Shown piece after piece: positions 34,729-44,642 of a stretch of DNA of 49,831 nucleotides. Position 1 is the first letter of the stretch. Each line of letters begins with the position of its first letter. The position numbers were made by a program, and so were the translations under genes. The DNA is from Lachnospiraceae bacterium. Its GTDB lineage: Bacteria; Bacillota; Clostridia; Lachnospirales; Lachnospiraceae. The notes beneath the pieces were generated by a model. That model had not been told where the DNA came from and made no database searches. It saw only the letters and a list, made by a program, of their open reading frames with translations. The DNA lies in the NCBI GenBank assembly GCA_017626095.1, contig JAGAJL010000019.1, forward strand, positions 1 through 49,831, written 5' to 3'.

Positions 34729-37579
34729 AAAAATCAGAGACTCTATCATTAATTTCATAACTTCCAGGTATTTTATTTTAATTCTGATGTTTTGCGTTTT
34801 AGGTTTCGTTTTGATATACCGTATTTTCAATCTTCAGATTGTAAACGGAGAATCTTATCTGAATGAATTTACACTGAAAATCAAAAAGGAACGAAACATT
34901 CCCAGTACACGCGGAAAAATATATGACCGCAAAGGAGAATTGCTTGCATATAATGAACTTGCCTATTCTGTTACGATTGAAGACGTATACGAATCGGGCA
35001 GCAATAAAAATGAACGTCTGAATAAGACAATTGCTACTTTGATTGAAATGATCGAAGGACAAGGCGATTCCATAGTTATGGATTTTAATATTATTATCGG
35101 TGATAGTGGAGAATATCAATTTGCCGTAAGCGGTACGCAACAGCAACGTTTTTTGGCAGATGTTTATGGCAAAAAATATGTTGATGATATGTCCTATGCC
35201 GAAAAGACTTCAACTGCTGATGATGTAATAAACTATCTCGCGGGAAAAAGTAAATTTGCGATTGGTGAATATGCTGTTCCGAACAATCATAAAAGTACGT
35301 TTCACGTCGGTAAAGGCTATAGCAAGGAAATGATGTTAAAGATCATCAGTATCCGCTATGCCATGAGTTTGAACAGTTTCCAAAAATACATTGCTACCAC
35401 CGTTGCAACAGATGTTTCGGATGAAACAGTCGCAGTGGTTATGGAAAATGCCGCAAGCTTAGACGGTGTTTCCATTGCAGAAGATACGATTCGTAAGTAT
35501 GTTGACGGCGTATATTTTTCGCATGTCATTGGATATACCGGTAAAATTTCGCAGGCGGAATTGGAAGAGCTGTCCGTTGAAAATGATTCTTATACTTCGA
35601 CAGACATCATCGGAAAAGCCGGTGTTGAATCCTATATGGAATCCTATTTACAGGGTAAAAAAGGTTCTGAAACCGTATATGTAAACAATATGGGAAAGGT
35701 TATTGAAACCAGTAACAGAAAAGAACCCAGTGCCGGAAATGATGTATATCTGACAATTGATAAAGATTTGCAAAAAGCAGTTTATAATTTACTTGAGCAA
35801 AAAATCGCAGGTATTTTAGTATCAAAAATTCGAAATATTAAAGAATATACAGCACCTGAAAATGCATCGGCGAGCAGTATTGTCATTCCGATTGATGACG
35901 TATATTTTGCATTGATCAATAATAGTATCATTGATATCGAGCATTTTTCTCATGACGATGCTACTGATTCGGAAAAAAATGTTTATGCTTCATTTGAAAT
36001 AAAACAAAATCAGGTTATATCTACTTTAAAAACATTGTTAAATGAAAATCCGCAGCCATATAATCAGCTTTCGAAAGAATATCAGGTATATCAATTGTAC
36101 ATAACCTCTTTACTTTCTGAAAAAGGGATTATTCTTTCAAGTGAAATTGATAAAAACGATCCGGTTTATATTGCATGGCACACAGACGAATCCATCAGTT
36201 TAAAAGAATATTTATTACATCTGATAGCCATGAACTGGATAGATATTTCAAAGCTTGAATTAGAAAATCAATATTCCGATTCAGAAGAAATCTATCAGGC
36301 TGTACAAAATGAATTATTTGATTCTTTAGTTACAAGCAATGCTTTCCATAAAAAGCTGTATAAATATATGATTGCAGATAATACCGTGTCCGGAAAATCC
36401 ATTTGTCTGTTGTTATATGATCAGGGAATCTTAACCGGTACCGCAGCCGAAAGAGCAACCGTTGAAAACGGAACCATCAGCCCATATAACTTTATCCTTG
36501 GTAAGATTTCGAACTTAGAGATTACACCGGCACAATTAGCATTAGATCCCTGTTCCGGTTCTGTCGTAATAACTAATGTCAACAACGGGGAGATTTTAGC
36601 TTTGGTTTCTTATCCGGGGTATGATAATAATCGTATTAACAATGCGGAATATTATGCACGATTAAATTCCGATTTGTCCCGACCGTTATGGGATTATGCA
36701 ACCCAACAGACCTCGGCACCCGGTTCTACCTTTAAAATGGTAACTGCGGCAGCTTCTTTAGAAGAAGGTGTTGTAACAAATGGTGAAACCATAACATGTC
36801 ATGGAATTTGGGAAAACATATCACCGGCTCCAAAATGCTGGATTTATCCTTCGGCACACGGTTCTTTGACAGTATCCGGTGCTATTGAAAATTCCTGCAA
36901 TTATTTCTTTTACGAAATGGGTTATAGACTTGGCTTTTCGAATGGTGTATACAATTCCGAATTAGGTCTTGCTAAACTGGCTTATTATGCAGATCAATTC
37001 GGTTTGTCTGATAAATCCGGCGTTGAGATTACAGAAGAGGCGCCAAAAATATCGGATACTGACTCCATTCGTTCCGCAATCGGACAGGGCACCAATAACT
37101 ATACAACCGTTGGGCTTGCCAGATATGTTACTACCGTAGCCAACAGTGGAACATGTTATAATCTCAGTCTTTTGGACAAGGTATCTGATTCCAACGGAAA
37201 TGTTATTGAAGATTTTAATCCAACCGTTCGTAACACAGTTTCATTTGATTTATCAACATGGAATGCGATTCATGCCGGCATGCGTAGAGTTGTTGAATCA
37301 AAAAGCTATTATGAGGGCATGAAAATCCGTGTTGCTGGAAAAACGGGTACGGCACAGGAAAATAAGAGCAGACCAAACCATGCACTTTTTGTCAGCTATG
37401 CTCCTTATGAAAGTCCGGAAATCAGTGTCACAACTCGTATCGCTTTCGGATATGCATCCGATTTTGCCGCGCAGCTGACACAGGATGTTTATAAGTATTA
37501 TTATCGTCTTGAAAATGTTGATGAACTGATTGACGGAACCGCAACCGATACCAACACGAATATTTCAAATACAGATTAG
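34697..37579 (+). CDS. mrdA: Penicillin-binding protein 2 (class B transpeptidase) with large insertion
   Basis: The elongasome D,D-transpeptidase, 960 residues. It has a short cytoplasmic tail, a membrane helix at about 25-45, and the PBP dimer domain (RNIPSTRGKIYDRKGELLAYN near 70). The catalytic motifs are S677-T-F-K680, S733-C-N735 and K882-T-G884. Typical PBP2 proteins have 600-700 residues. About 200 extra residues lie between DVYLTIDKDLQKAVYNLLEQ (about 355-375) and GSVVITNVNNGEILALVS (about 625). No known domain is obvious in the insert. The start overlaps mreD and lacks a strong binding site. Confidence 0.93.
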   Translation: MRERAEAKLFKKIRDSIINFITSRYFILILMFCVLGFVLIYRIFNLQIVNGESYLNEFTLKIKKERNIPSTRGKIYDRKGELLAYNELAYSVTIEDVYESGSNKNERLNKTIATLIEMIEGQGDSIVMDFNIIIGDSGEYQFAVSGTQQQRFLADVYGKKYVDDMSYAEKTSTADDVINYLAGKSKFAIGEYAVPNNHKSTFHVGKGYSKEMMLKIISIRYAMSLNSFQKYIATTVATDVSDETVAVVMENAASLDGVSIAEDTIRKYVDGVYFSHVIGYTGKISQAELEELSVENDSYTSTDIIGKAGVESYMESYLQGKKGSETVYVNNMGKVIETSNRKEPSAGNDVYLTIDKDLQKAVYNLLEQKIAGILVSKIRNIKEYTAPENASASSIVIPIDDVYFALINNSIIDIEHFSHDDATDSEKNVYASFEIKQNQVISTLKTLLNENPQPYNQLSKEYQVYQLYITSLLSEKGIILSSEIDKNDPVYIAWHTDESISLKEYLLHLIAMNWIDISKLELENQYSDSEEIYQAVQNELFDSLVTSNAFHKKLYKYMIADNTVSGKSICLLLYDQGILTGTAAERATVENGTISPYNFILGKISNLEITPAQLALDPCSGSVVITNVNNGEILALVSYPGYDNNRINNAEYYARLNSDLSRPLWDYATQQTSAPGSTFKMVTAAASLEEGVVTNGETITCHGIWENISPAPKCWIYPSAHGSLTVSGAIENSCNYFFYEMGYRLGFSNGVYNSELGLAKLAYYADQFGLSDKSGVEITEEAPKISDTDSIRSAIGQGTNNYTTVGLARYVTTVANSGTCYNLSLLDKVSDSNGNVIEDFNPTVRNTVSFDLSTWNAIHAGMRRVVESKSYYEGMKIRVAGKTGTAQENKSRPNHALFVSYAPYESPEISVTTRIAFGYASDFAAQLTQDVYKYYYRLENVDELIDGTATDTNTNISNTD

Positions 37580-37589
37580 GAGGTTTGCA

Positions 37590-38285
37590 ATGAACGGAAA
37601 TGTAATTATCAAAAGTTTTCCAAATGGTATTTCCGTAAAACTGTCTGATGAACCTGATTTTGAAAAAATTCTGCAAGATACAAAAAATAGTTTTGAAAAG
37701 ACCGCTTCCTTTTTTAAAAATGCCTCTATAGTTCTTCGTTTTGAAGGACGTAGTTTAAAGGATACGGAAATCGAAGCTCTGACAGAGGTAATAACCAAAG
37801 TCAGTCAGATAAACATCATTTGTGTGGTATGTACAAATAAAAATGATGATGTCTATTTTTCCAAATTGCTGGAAGAAATAGAAAAGAAACCGGTTGAAGA
37901 ACCCCCAAAACCCAAAGGCGGATGTTTTCAGTTTTATAAAGGGAGCTTAAAAGACGGCTTTTCTTTGGAAACAGAAGGCAATGTCATCGTTTTAGGAGAT
38001 GTCCTAAAAGGTGCCGCTGTCTTTGCCAAAGGCAATGTGATTGTTTTGGGCACAATTTACGGTACTGTTTTTGCCGGCAGAAAAGAAGATAATAACCGCT
38101 TTATTGCGGCATTGGAATTTTCGCCCGAAAACTTAAAGATTGGAAAGATAAAATACCAGAAAGATAAAAAAGAATTATTTACATTAAATAGAAAACAGCC
38201 GAAAATTGCCTACATAAAAAAAGACAAATTTACATTTTCGGAACTGGACTTTACCAAAGAATTACCGGAATATAATTTTCATTAA
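37590..38285 (+). CDS. minC: Septum site-determining protein MinC
   Basis: A 231-residue inhibitor of FtsZ assembly. It has an N-terminal FtsZ-interacting domain and a C-terminal beta-helix with the repeated EGNVIVLGDVLKGAAVFAKG and GNVIVLGTIYGTVFAG turns that bind MinD. ATG 37590 is fixed by AGGAGG upstream. An open frame from 37530 overlaps pbp2 but is not MinC-like. It leads the minCDE group. Confidence 0.94.
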   Translation: MNGNVIIKSFPNGISVKLSDEPDFEKILQDTKNSFEKTASFFKNASIVLRFEGRSLKDTEIEALTEVITKVSQINIICVVCTNKNDDVYFSKLLEEIEKKPVEEPPKPKGGCFQFYKGSLKDGFSLETEGNVIVLGDVLKGAAVFAKGNVIVLGTIYGTVFAGRKEDNNRFIAALEFSPENLKIGKIKYQKDKKELFTLNRKQPKIAYIKKDKFTFSELDFTKELPEYNFH

Positions 38286-38320
38286 ATTCCGGGGGACGAT
38301 GATGAAAATCGGAGGTTTCT

Positions 38321-39112
38321 ATGAGTGAAGTAATTGTCGTCACATCAGGTAAAGGTGGTGTAGGAAAAACCACAACAAGTGCAAACATCGGAACGGGTCT
38401 TGCCGTTTTAGGGAAAAAGGTTGTTTTAATCGATACAGATATCGGATTACGCAACTTAGATGTTGTGTTGGGTCTGGAAAATCGGATTGTATACAATCTG
38501 GTTGATGTCATTGAAGGAAATTGCAGAATTAAACAGGCTTTAATCAAGGACAAGCGTTATCCAGGTTTGAGTTTACTGCCAAGTGCACAAACCAGAGATA
38601 AAGATGCAGTTAATCCTGAACAAATGAAAAAGCTGACAAAGCAATTAAAAGAACAGTTTGATTACATTATCTTAGACTGTCCCGCAGGAATTGAACAGGG
38701 CTTTAAAAATGCAATAGCAGGCGCAGACAGAGCGATTGTAGTAACAACTCCGGAGGTATCTGCCATCCGGGATGCAGACCGTATCATCGGTTTGTTAAAT
38801 GCCTATGAAATGGGACAGGTTGATTTAGTTATCAACAGATTACGGCCGGAAATGATAAAACGTGGTGATATGATGAGTATTGATGATGTTGTTGATATTT
38901 TATCCATTCATTTAATCGGCGCTATCTATGATGACGAAAATATTGTAATTTCAACCAATCACGGAGAACCATTAGTTTGTACAGACACCCCGGCAGGAAA
39001 AGCATACATGAATATATGTAAACGAATACTCGGCGAAGATATCCCTTTGTATTCTCCCGAAAAAGAGAAATCAATCTGGTTTCGGTTAAATGGTATTTTT
39101 CAAAAAGTCTAA
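38321..39112 (+). CDS. minD: Septum site-determining ATPase MinD
   Basis: A 263-residue ParA/MinD-type ATPase that recruits MinC to the membrane. It has the deviant Walker A SGKGGVGKTTTSANIG at about 8-23, DTDIGLRNLDVVLGLENR next, and the Walker B FDYIILDCPAGIEQG. The C-terminus KEKSIWFRLNGIFQKV is an amphipathic membrane-targeting helix. CGGAGG precedes the ATG. Confidence 0.96.
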   Translation: MSEVIVVTSGKGGVGKTTTSANIGTGLAVLGKKVVLIDTDIGLRNLDVVLGLENRIVYNLVDVIEGNCRIKQALIKDKRYPGLSLLPSAQTRDKDAVNPEQMKKLTKQLKEQFDYIILDCPAGIEQGFKNAIAGADRAIVVTTPEVSAIRDADRIIGLLNAYEMGQVDLVINRLRPEMIKRGDMMSIDDVVDILSIHLIGAIYDDENIVISTNHGEPLVCTDTPAGKAYMNICKRILGEDIPLYSPEKEKSIWFRLNGIFQKV

Positions 39113-39132
39113 ATATCAGGGAGGTATTCATT

Positions 39133-39348
39133 ATGCGTAATTTGTGGTCTTTTAAAAAGAAAAAATCCAGCCAGATTGCAAAAGATCGGTTAAAAATACT
39201 CTTGATTTCGGATCGAATCGACTGTTCGCCGGAAGTTATGGAAATGATAAAAAAAGAAATTGCTAAAGTACTATGTAAATATATGCAGATTGATACCAGT
39301 ACATTGGAATTGGAGTTTTCAAAACGAAAAATCAATGTATTCTGGTAA
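39133..39348 (+). CDS. minE: Cell division topological specificity factor MinE (short)
   Basis: A 71-residue protein; E. coli MinE has 88. The core SSQIAKDRLKILLISDR is the MinD-contact and membrane-interacting helix/strand, and the rest is the dimerisation domain. MinE drives pole-to-pole MinD oscillation, so its presence points to an oscillating Min system in place of DivIVA-only placement. GGGAGG precedes the ATG. Confidence 0.93.
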   Translation: MRNLWSFKKKKSSQIAKDRLKILLISDRIDCSPEVMEMIKKEIAKVLCKYMQIDTSTLELEFSKRKINVFW

Positions 39349-39369
39349 AGAAACTGTAGGAGAGAAACT

Positions 39370-40482
39370 GTGTTTAAACGATATCGCGTAATTGATTACA
39401 ATTTCAAATTGGTAGTCATGCTGATTGCTATTTCCATCATTGGAATTTTAGCAATCGGCAGCGCTAATTCCGAGGTTCAGTCCAAGCAGATGATGGGATT
39501 GATTGTCGGTGTTTTTTTAATGGTAGTATTATCTTTGTTCGATTATCACATTTTTTTGAGATTCTATTGGATTATTTATTTTTTCAATTTCGGATTATTG
39601 TTACTGGTTAATTTTATCGGTGATTCTTCCAATAATGCCCAGCGTTGGATTACCATTGCCGGTGTTCGTTTTCAGCCTTCCGAGACTGCCAAAATTTTAT
39701 TGATTTTATTTTATGCACAGTATATTATGAAACATAAGGAACACTTTAATACTTTTAAAAATCTGCTTTTTATGGTATTATTATTTATTCCGCAATGGTA
39801 TCTGATTTATAAGCAGCCGGACTTGTCCACAAGTATCATGCTGATTATTATTTTCTGCATTCTGTTGTATGCCGGTGGGCTGAATTATAAAATTATATTC
39901 GGAGCACTTGCCATAATTATACCTATTGGTGTCATATTATTATCACTGATTTTACAGGAAGATCAGAAAATTATCAAAGATTATCAACAAAATCGTATTA
40001 TGGCATGGCTGCATCCGGATGAATATGTCAATACGGAAGGATATCAGCAGAATAATTCCAAAATCGCCATCGGTTCCGGCAGATTGACCGGAAAAGGCCT
40101 AAATAACAACGAAATTGCATCGGTTAAAAACGGTAATTTTATTTCCGAACCACAGACTGACTTTATTTTTGCTGTAATAGGTGAAGAATTAGGATTTATT
40201 GGAGGATGTGTTGTTATTATTTTATCAATGTTAATTGCCATTGAATGTGTTTTAGTGGCGAAAAGAGCACCTGATATAGAAGGTGCCGTCATATGTATTG
40301 GCATGGCAACCATTATTGGTTTTCAAAGCTTTATGAATATCGCCGTAGCAACAGGATTAATGCCCAATACCGGTTTGCCATTACCATTTGTCAGTTATGG
40401 TCTTACTTCCCTGTTGAGTTTATATATCGGAATGGGTTTTGTATTAAATATCCGGTTACAGGGCGTACGTAAATACAGTTAG
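39370..40482 (+). CDS. rodA: RodA-type peptidoglycan glycosyltransferase (SEDS)
   Basis: A 370-residue SEDS protein with about ten membrane helices, the polymerase partner of PBP2. Conserved blocks are [18 protein letters not shown] near residue 95, [10 protein letters not shown] and the extracellular [20 protein letters not shown], and the C-terminal [19 protein letters not shown]. It starts at GTG 39370 behind AGGAGAG. Location with mreBCD and pbp2 favours RodA over FtsW. Confidence 0.93.
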   Translation: MFKRYRVIDYNFKLVVMLIAISIIGILAIGSANSEVQSKQMMGLIVGVFLMVVLSLFDYHIFLRFYWIIYFFNFGLLLLVNFIGDSSNNAQRWITIAGVRFQPSETAKILLILFYAQYIMKHKEHFNTFKNLLFMVLLFIPQWYLIYKQPDLSTSIMLIIIFCILLYAGGLNYKIIFGALAIIIPIGVILLSLILQEDQKIIKDYQQNRIMAWLHPDEYVNTEGYQQNNSKIAIGSGRLTGKGLNNNEIASVKNGNFISEPQTDFIFAVIGEELGFIGGCVVIILSMLIAIECVLVAKRAPDIEGAVICIGMATIIGFQSFMNIAVATGLMPNTGLPLPFVSYGLTSLLSLYIGMGFVLNIRLQGVRKYS

Positions 40483-40496
40483 GAGAGGGTTATAGT

Positions 40497-40892
40497 ATGA
40501 ACATTGCATTAATCGCACATGATGCAAAGAAAAAGCTTATGCAAAATTTTTGTATTGCATATAGAGGGATACTTAGTAAAAACGAATTATATGCTACCGG
40601 TACCACCGGTCGCTTGATTGAGGAAGTTACAAATCTGACTATTCACAAATATCTTGCCGGACATTTAGGTGGCGAACAGCAGATTGGAGCACAGATTGAA
40701 CACAATCAAATTGACCTGGTTATCTTTTTGAGAGATCCGCTTACTCCCAAAAGTCATGAACCTGATGTCAATAATGTTGTAAAATTATGTGATATGCACA
40801 ATATTCCCTTGGCCACAAATTTAGCATCAGCAGAATTATTGATAAAATCACTTGACAGAGGAGATCTCGAGTGGCGTGAAATGTACAAATAA
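40497..40892 (+). CDS. mgsA: Methylglyoxal synthase
   Basis: A 131-residue enzyme that turns dihydroxyacetone phosphate into methylglyoxal and phosphate, a glycolysis bypass under phosphate stress. Signatures are [25 protein letters not shown] and the catalytic-region [16 protein letters not shown]. It is out of place among envelope genes but commonly follows rodA in clostridia. AGGAGAGG precedes the ATG. Its end overlaps the next gene. Confidence 0.95.
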   Translation: MNIALIAHDAKKKLMQNFCIAYRGILSKNELYATGTTGRLIEEVTNLTIHKYLAGHLGGEQQIGAQIEHNQIDLVIFLRDPLTPKSHEPDVNNVVKLCDMHNIPLATNLASAELLIKSLDRGDLEWREMYK

Positions 40893-41868
40893 AATTACAT
40901 GCATGATACTATGCATGACAATTCTAATTTCATCCATATTAACCGGATGTGAAAAAACAAAGCCATATAGTATGGCATATGATTTAAACAGTTCCGTATC
41001 CGCATACCGTTTTAACGGTGCGGATAAAGGAGATCGAGCTGCGCTTTTTGCAGAAGATTTATGTGTGATTACCGATTCGGTGTCAAACAACGAACTGGTT
41101 GACACATCACAATCTGAAGCGGTTCTTCTATGCGATTTAAACAATCATGAAGTTCTTTATAACAAAAATGGCACAGAACAATTAAATCCTGCCAGCCTGA
41201 CAAAAGTCATGACCGCTATTATTGCGTTAAAATATGGTAATCTTGATGATATTTTAACAGCATCCTCTAATGTTACCATTCAGGAATCAGGAGCAAGTCT
41301 GGTTGGGATTGCACCTGGGGATACAATGACGCTTGATCAGGCTCTCCATGCACTGTTAATTGCATCCGGAAATGATGCTGCGGTAATGATTGCAGAATAT
41401 ATATCCGGTAGTGTTGATCAGTTTGTGGAGCTTATGAATCAGGAAGCTTTGGCTCTTGGTGCCACCAATTGTCATTTTATGAATCCCCATGGCTTAACAC
41501 AGGATGCTCATTATGTTACAGCATACGACATGTATCTGATTTTTAATGAAGCAATAAAATATGATGAATTTATTCAAATTATTTCATCTAACGAATATAC
41601 CGGCGTTTATCACGACGCACTCGGGGAACCAAAAGAATTGTCATTCCAGTCTACCAATTATTTTATCAACGGTAATCATAGTGTGCCCGGTGGTGTTGTT
41701 GTAATCGGTGGAAAAACCGGCACAACCAGTGCGGCCGGTAATTGTCTTGTACTTTTATCAAAGGATTCTTACGGTAATCCCTATATTTCCGTCATATTGA
41801 AATGTTCACAAAGAGATTATTTATATGATGAGATGTATCAATTAATCTCAACCATTAATCAATCGTGA
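40876..41868 (+). CDS. D-alanyl-D-alanine carboxypeptidase, predicted lipoprotein
   Basis: A 330-residue penicillin-binding protein of the DacF/PBP5 class that removes terminal D-Ala from peptidoglycan stem peptides. The motifs are S107-L-T-K110, S164-G-N166 and K280-T-G282. GTG 40876 lies about 11 bases after AGGAGAT inside mgsA. It yields a lipoprotein signal with lipobox LTGC (Cys 25), so the protein should be lipid-anchored outside the membrane. The usual C-terminal amphipathic anchor helix of DacA/DacF is absent. An in-frame TTG at 40852 lies before the ribosome binding site and is less likely. Confidence 0.88.
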   Translation: MKCTNKITCMILCMTILISSILTGCEKTKPYSMAYDLNSSVSAYRFNGADKGDRAALFAEDLCVITDSVSNNELVDTSQSEAVLLCDLNNHEVLYNKNGTEQLNPASLTKVMTAIIALKYGNLDDILTASSNVTIQESGASLVGIAPGDTMTLDQALHALLIASGNDAAVMIAEYISGSVDQFVELMNQEALALGATNCHFMNPHGLTQDAHYVTAYDMYLIFNEAIKYDEFIQIISSNEYTGVYHDALGEPKELSFQSTNYFINGNHSVPGGVVVIGGKTGTTSAAGNCLVLLSKDSYGNPYISVILKCSQRDYLYDEMYQLISTINQS

Positions 41869-41902
41869 CATATTTTGAATTCCTAAAACAGGAGTGTTCG
41901 TT

Positions 41903-43312
41903 TTGGCCAAAAAAAAGAAAAAAAAGAAAAATAATAATCTGATCAATCTTAATCAGAGACGAAGATTTTCAAATATTAATATTGGTGTCATCATATTTGC
42001 GGTCATGTTCATCTATATTGTAATTTGTGTAGTTTTATTTTTTACAAAAGGACATGTCAACAGATATGAAGTAAAAAAAGGATCACTGAGTCTTTCAAAT
42101 GTCTATACCGGACTGATTTTACGTGATGAAGAAATTGTCAGCGCAACGAACTCCGGATATATTAATTATTTTGCACATGAAGGTGAACATGTGGCTTGCG
42201 GGGATTTGATTTATTCCTTGGATCAGACCGGACACATGGCTGACATTATGCAGGATTCGACTTCAAGCGAAATGCTTTCTGCCAATGATTTAAAAGAATT
42301 ACGCAATGATTTCATTGATTTTTCTCATAATTATTCTGACCAGAAATTTAATGTTACATATGATTTTTCTTATGATGCTCTTGGCAGTGTATTAAAACTT
42401 ACCAATTACAATATGCTGAGCAATTTAAAAAGCTCTGATTATAAGGGGAATGTTGATTTCTTTTACGCACCACAAAGTGGTGTTGTTGTATATAACATTG
42501 ATGGTTATGAGGATAAAACACCGGATTCGATTACAATCGATGAAATAAAAGAGCTTAGCGATGATGCAAAAACACAGCTAAATGATAATGAACTGATTGG
42601 AGATAATGATCCGGTATATAAAATCATACATTCTGAAAAATGGTCTATTGTTGTTTTGGTGGAAACAAATCGGATTGCTCAATTAGAAGAAGAAGGCTAT
42701 GTGGAAGTAAAGTTTTTGAAAAATCAAAATATTTCCTGGGCTAAGGTTAATGTATTAGAACGTGGTGCCGTGCAATCCCTGGTTGAATTACAGTTAAATA
42801 ATTCCATGATTTCCTTTGCCAAAGACCGCCTGTTAGACATTGAAATTATTTTGGAAAATGAAAACGGTTTGAAGATTCCGAACAGTTCTATCGTAGAAAA
42901 AGAATTTTATCTTATCCCGAAAGAATACGCTGCTATCGATGAAAAGGGAAATGTTGAATATTTTATGCGTGAAACAGTTGATGAAAACGGTGCTGTTATC
43001 ACGGAAAAGCTTGACATTCCAATTTATTCTGAGAGTGAAACGGATTACTATGTTGATACTTATTCTTTACGTGTCGGTGACAATATTTGTAAACCTGATT
43101 CAATGGATAAATATCCTATTAGTAAAGTTGGGACCTTAATCGGTGTTTACAATATCAATAAGGGATTTGCAGATTTTAAAGAAATTACTATTCTATATTC
43201 CAATGATGAATATTCGATTGTAAAGTCTAATACCAATTACGGTTTGCTGGAATATGATTATATTGTTCTGGATGCTGAAAGTATTAATGAAGATGATTTT
43301 ATTAATGAATAA
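41903..43312 (+). CDS. HlyD-like membrane-anchored adaptor protein
   Basis: A protein of about 469 residues. It has a lysine-rich cytoplasmic N-terminus (AKKKKKKK), one membrane helix at about 27-48, and a long extracytoplasmic part. That part has a lipoyl-like hairpin reminiscent of HlyD/MFP proteins (GLILRDEEIVSATNSGYINYF...GEHVACGDLIYSLD). No ABC or RND pump gene is nearby. Genes of this kind stand just before ylmE-sepF in many clostridia, so a role at the division site or envelope is plausible. That is inference. TTG 41903 is chosen because AGGAG lies 8 bases upstream; GTG 41894 overlaps that site. Confidence 0.7.
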   Translation: MAKKKKKKKNNNLINLNQRRRFSNINIGVIIFAVMFIYIVICVVLFFTKGHVNRYEVKKGSLSLSNVYTGLILRDEEIVSATNSGYINYFAHEGEHVACGDLIYSLDQTGHMADIMQDSTSSEMLSANDLKELRNDFIDFSHNYSDQKFNVTYDFSYDALGSVLKLTNYNMLSNLKSSDYKGNVDFFYAPQSGVVVYNIDGYEDKTPDSITIDEIKELSDDAKTQLNDNELIGDNDPVYKIIHSEKWSIVVLVETNRIAQLEEEGYVEVKFLKNQNISWAKVNVLERGAVQSLVELQLNNSMISFAKDRLLDIEIILENENGLKIPNSSIVEKEFYLIPKEYAAIDEKGNVEYFMRETVDENGAVITEKLDIPIYSESETDYYVDTYSLRVGDNICKPDSMDKYPISKVGTLIGVYNINKGFADFKEITILYSNDEYSIVKSNTNYGLLEYDYIVLDAESINEDDFINE

Positions 43313-43330
43313 GCCGAAAGAAGGTAGAAT

Positions 43331-44029
43331 ATGCTAACAAATAATTATGACGTTGTTTTAAATAACATCGAAAAAGCCTGCAAAAAAGCCGGGCGAGCTT
43401 CAGAGGATGTTACATTAATTGCAGTAAGTAAGACAAAACCTGTGACTATGCTTCAGGAAATCTATGATCATGGATGTAGGGATTTTGGCGAAAATAAAGT
43501 GCAGGAACTAGTTGATAAATATGAGGTCCTTCCAAAAGATATCAAATGGCATATGATTGGTCATTTGCAAAGAAATAAGGTAAAATACATTGTTGATAAA
43601 GTGTATTTAATTCACAGTGTCGATAGTTTACGGCTTGCTGAAGAAATTAGTAAAGAAGCACTCAAAAAGAATGTAGAAGTTAATATTCTTGTTGAGGTAA
43701 ATGTTGCAAATGAAGAAACAAAATTCGGGACAACCTCACAAGAAGCTATTGAATTGGTTGATAAAATTTCCAAATTACCCGGTATTCATATTAAAGGTTT
43801 GATGACAATTGCACCATATGTAGAAGATTCTGAAGAAAATCGACAATATTTTGCGCAATTAAAGCAATTATCTGTTGACATAATTACCAAAAACATTGAT
43901 AATGTATCTATGGACATTCTTTCAATGGGAATGTCGGGTGATTATGAAGTCGCCGTAGAAGAAGGGGCCACATATGTTAGAGTAGGAACCGGAATTTTTG
44001 GCGAAAGAGATTATAGTATAAAGCAATAA
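43331..44029 (+). CDS. ylmE: YggS/YlmE-family PLP homeostasis protein
   Basis: A 232-residue single-domain PLP-binding protein. The PLP lysine is in IAVSKTKPV near residue 35. FGENKVQELVDK and KWHMIGHLQRNKVKYI follow, and the phosphate-binding end is LSMGMSGDYEVAVEEGATYVRVGTGIFG. The family keeps free PLP and amino acid pools in balance and has no known catalytic activity. The gene is next to sepF, its standard place in Firmicutes. Confidence 0.95.
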   Translation: MLTNNYDVVLNNIEKACKKAGRASEDVTLIAVSKTKPVTMLQEIYDHGCRDFGENKVQELVDKYEVLPKDIKWHMIGHLQRNKVKYIVDKVYLIHSVDSLRLAEEISKEALKKNVEVNILVEVNVANEETKFGTTSQEAIELVDKISKLPGIHIKGLMTIAPYVEDSEENRQYFAQLKQLSVDIITKNIDNVSMDILSMGMSGDYEVAVEEGATYVRVGTGIFGERDYSIKQ

Positions 44030-44047
44030 AGTAATAGGAGAAAAGAC

Positions 44048-44560
44048 ATGAGTGTAATGGATAAATTTTTGTCATCTATCAAATTTGGTGATGATGATAT
44101 GGACGATGATGATTTTGATGGATATGACGATGATGAGGATGAAATCGAAGAAGTGCCGCGTAAAAGAGCTTCTGTAAAAGCGGACAATGACTTTGAGGAT
44201 GAAAAGCCCAAGTCAAAACCCATTTCCAAGGTAACGCCTCTGAAACAAGTGAGAAAGACAGGTGCAAACGGTATGGAAGTATGTGTGATTAAACCTACAT
44301 CAGTTGACGATGCGCGTGAAATTACAGAGACATTGTTACAAAACAGAACAGTGGTATTAAATTTAGAAGGTCTTGATGTTGATATTGCTCAGAGAATTAT
44401 TGATTTTACATCAGGTTCCTGCTTTGCAATCGGCGGCAACTTACAAAAGATTTCACATTTTATCTTGATTATTACTCCGCCAAGTGTTGATATTTCAGGA
44501 GATTTTCAGGAACTTCTATCCGGAACATTTGAAGTTCCCGGTTTAAATCCCGGATTATAA
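44048..44560 (+). CDS. sepF: Cell division protein SepF
   Basis: A 170-residue FtsZ-binding protein that shapes the Z-ring and attaches it to the membrane. The N-terminus (MSVMDKFLSSIKFG) is the amphipathic membrane helix. A strongly acidic linker follows at about 15-40, then the SepF core ICVIKPTS-like strand (EVCVIKPTSVDDAREI) and VVLNLEGLDVDIAQRIIDFTSGSCFAIGG. AGGAG precedes the ATG. It is the last gene before a terminator. Confidence 0.95.
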   Translation: MSVMDKFLSSIKFGDDDMDDDDFDGYDDDEDEIEEVPRKRASVKADNDFEDEKPKSKPISKVTPLKQVRKTGANGMEVCVIKPTSVDDAREITETLLQNRTVVLNLEGLDVDIAQRIIDFTSGSCFAIGGNLQKISHFILIITPPSVDISGDFQELLSGTFEVPGLNPGL

Positions 44561-44583
44561 TGTAGTAGATGATGAATGAATGT

Positions 44584-44619
44584 AAAGGAGTATTGTATGT
44601 ATTTACAATACTCCTTTTT
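44584..44619 (+). terminator. Intrinsic terminator after sepF
   Basis: AAAGGAGTATTGTA (44584-44597) and TACAATACTCCTTT (44604-44617) are a perfect 14-bp stem with a 6-base loop, ending in TTTTT. It separates the long envelope operon from aroB. Note that the left arm contains an AAAGGAG. Confidence 0.8.
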
Positions 44620-44642
44620 AACGAATAAAGGAGATATTTTTC

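Noticed and set aside
44529-44561. TTGAAG and a perfect TATAAT at the end of sepF as an aroB promoter
   Set aside because: The spacer is 21 bases, too long for sigma-A, and the sepF terminator would lie downstream of it.
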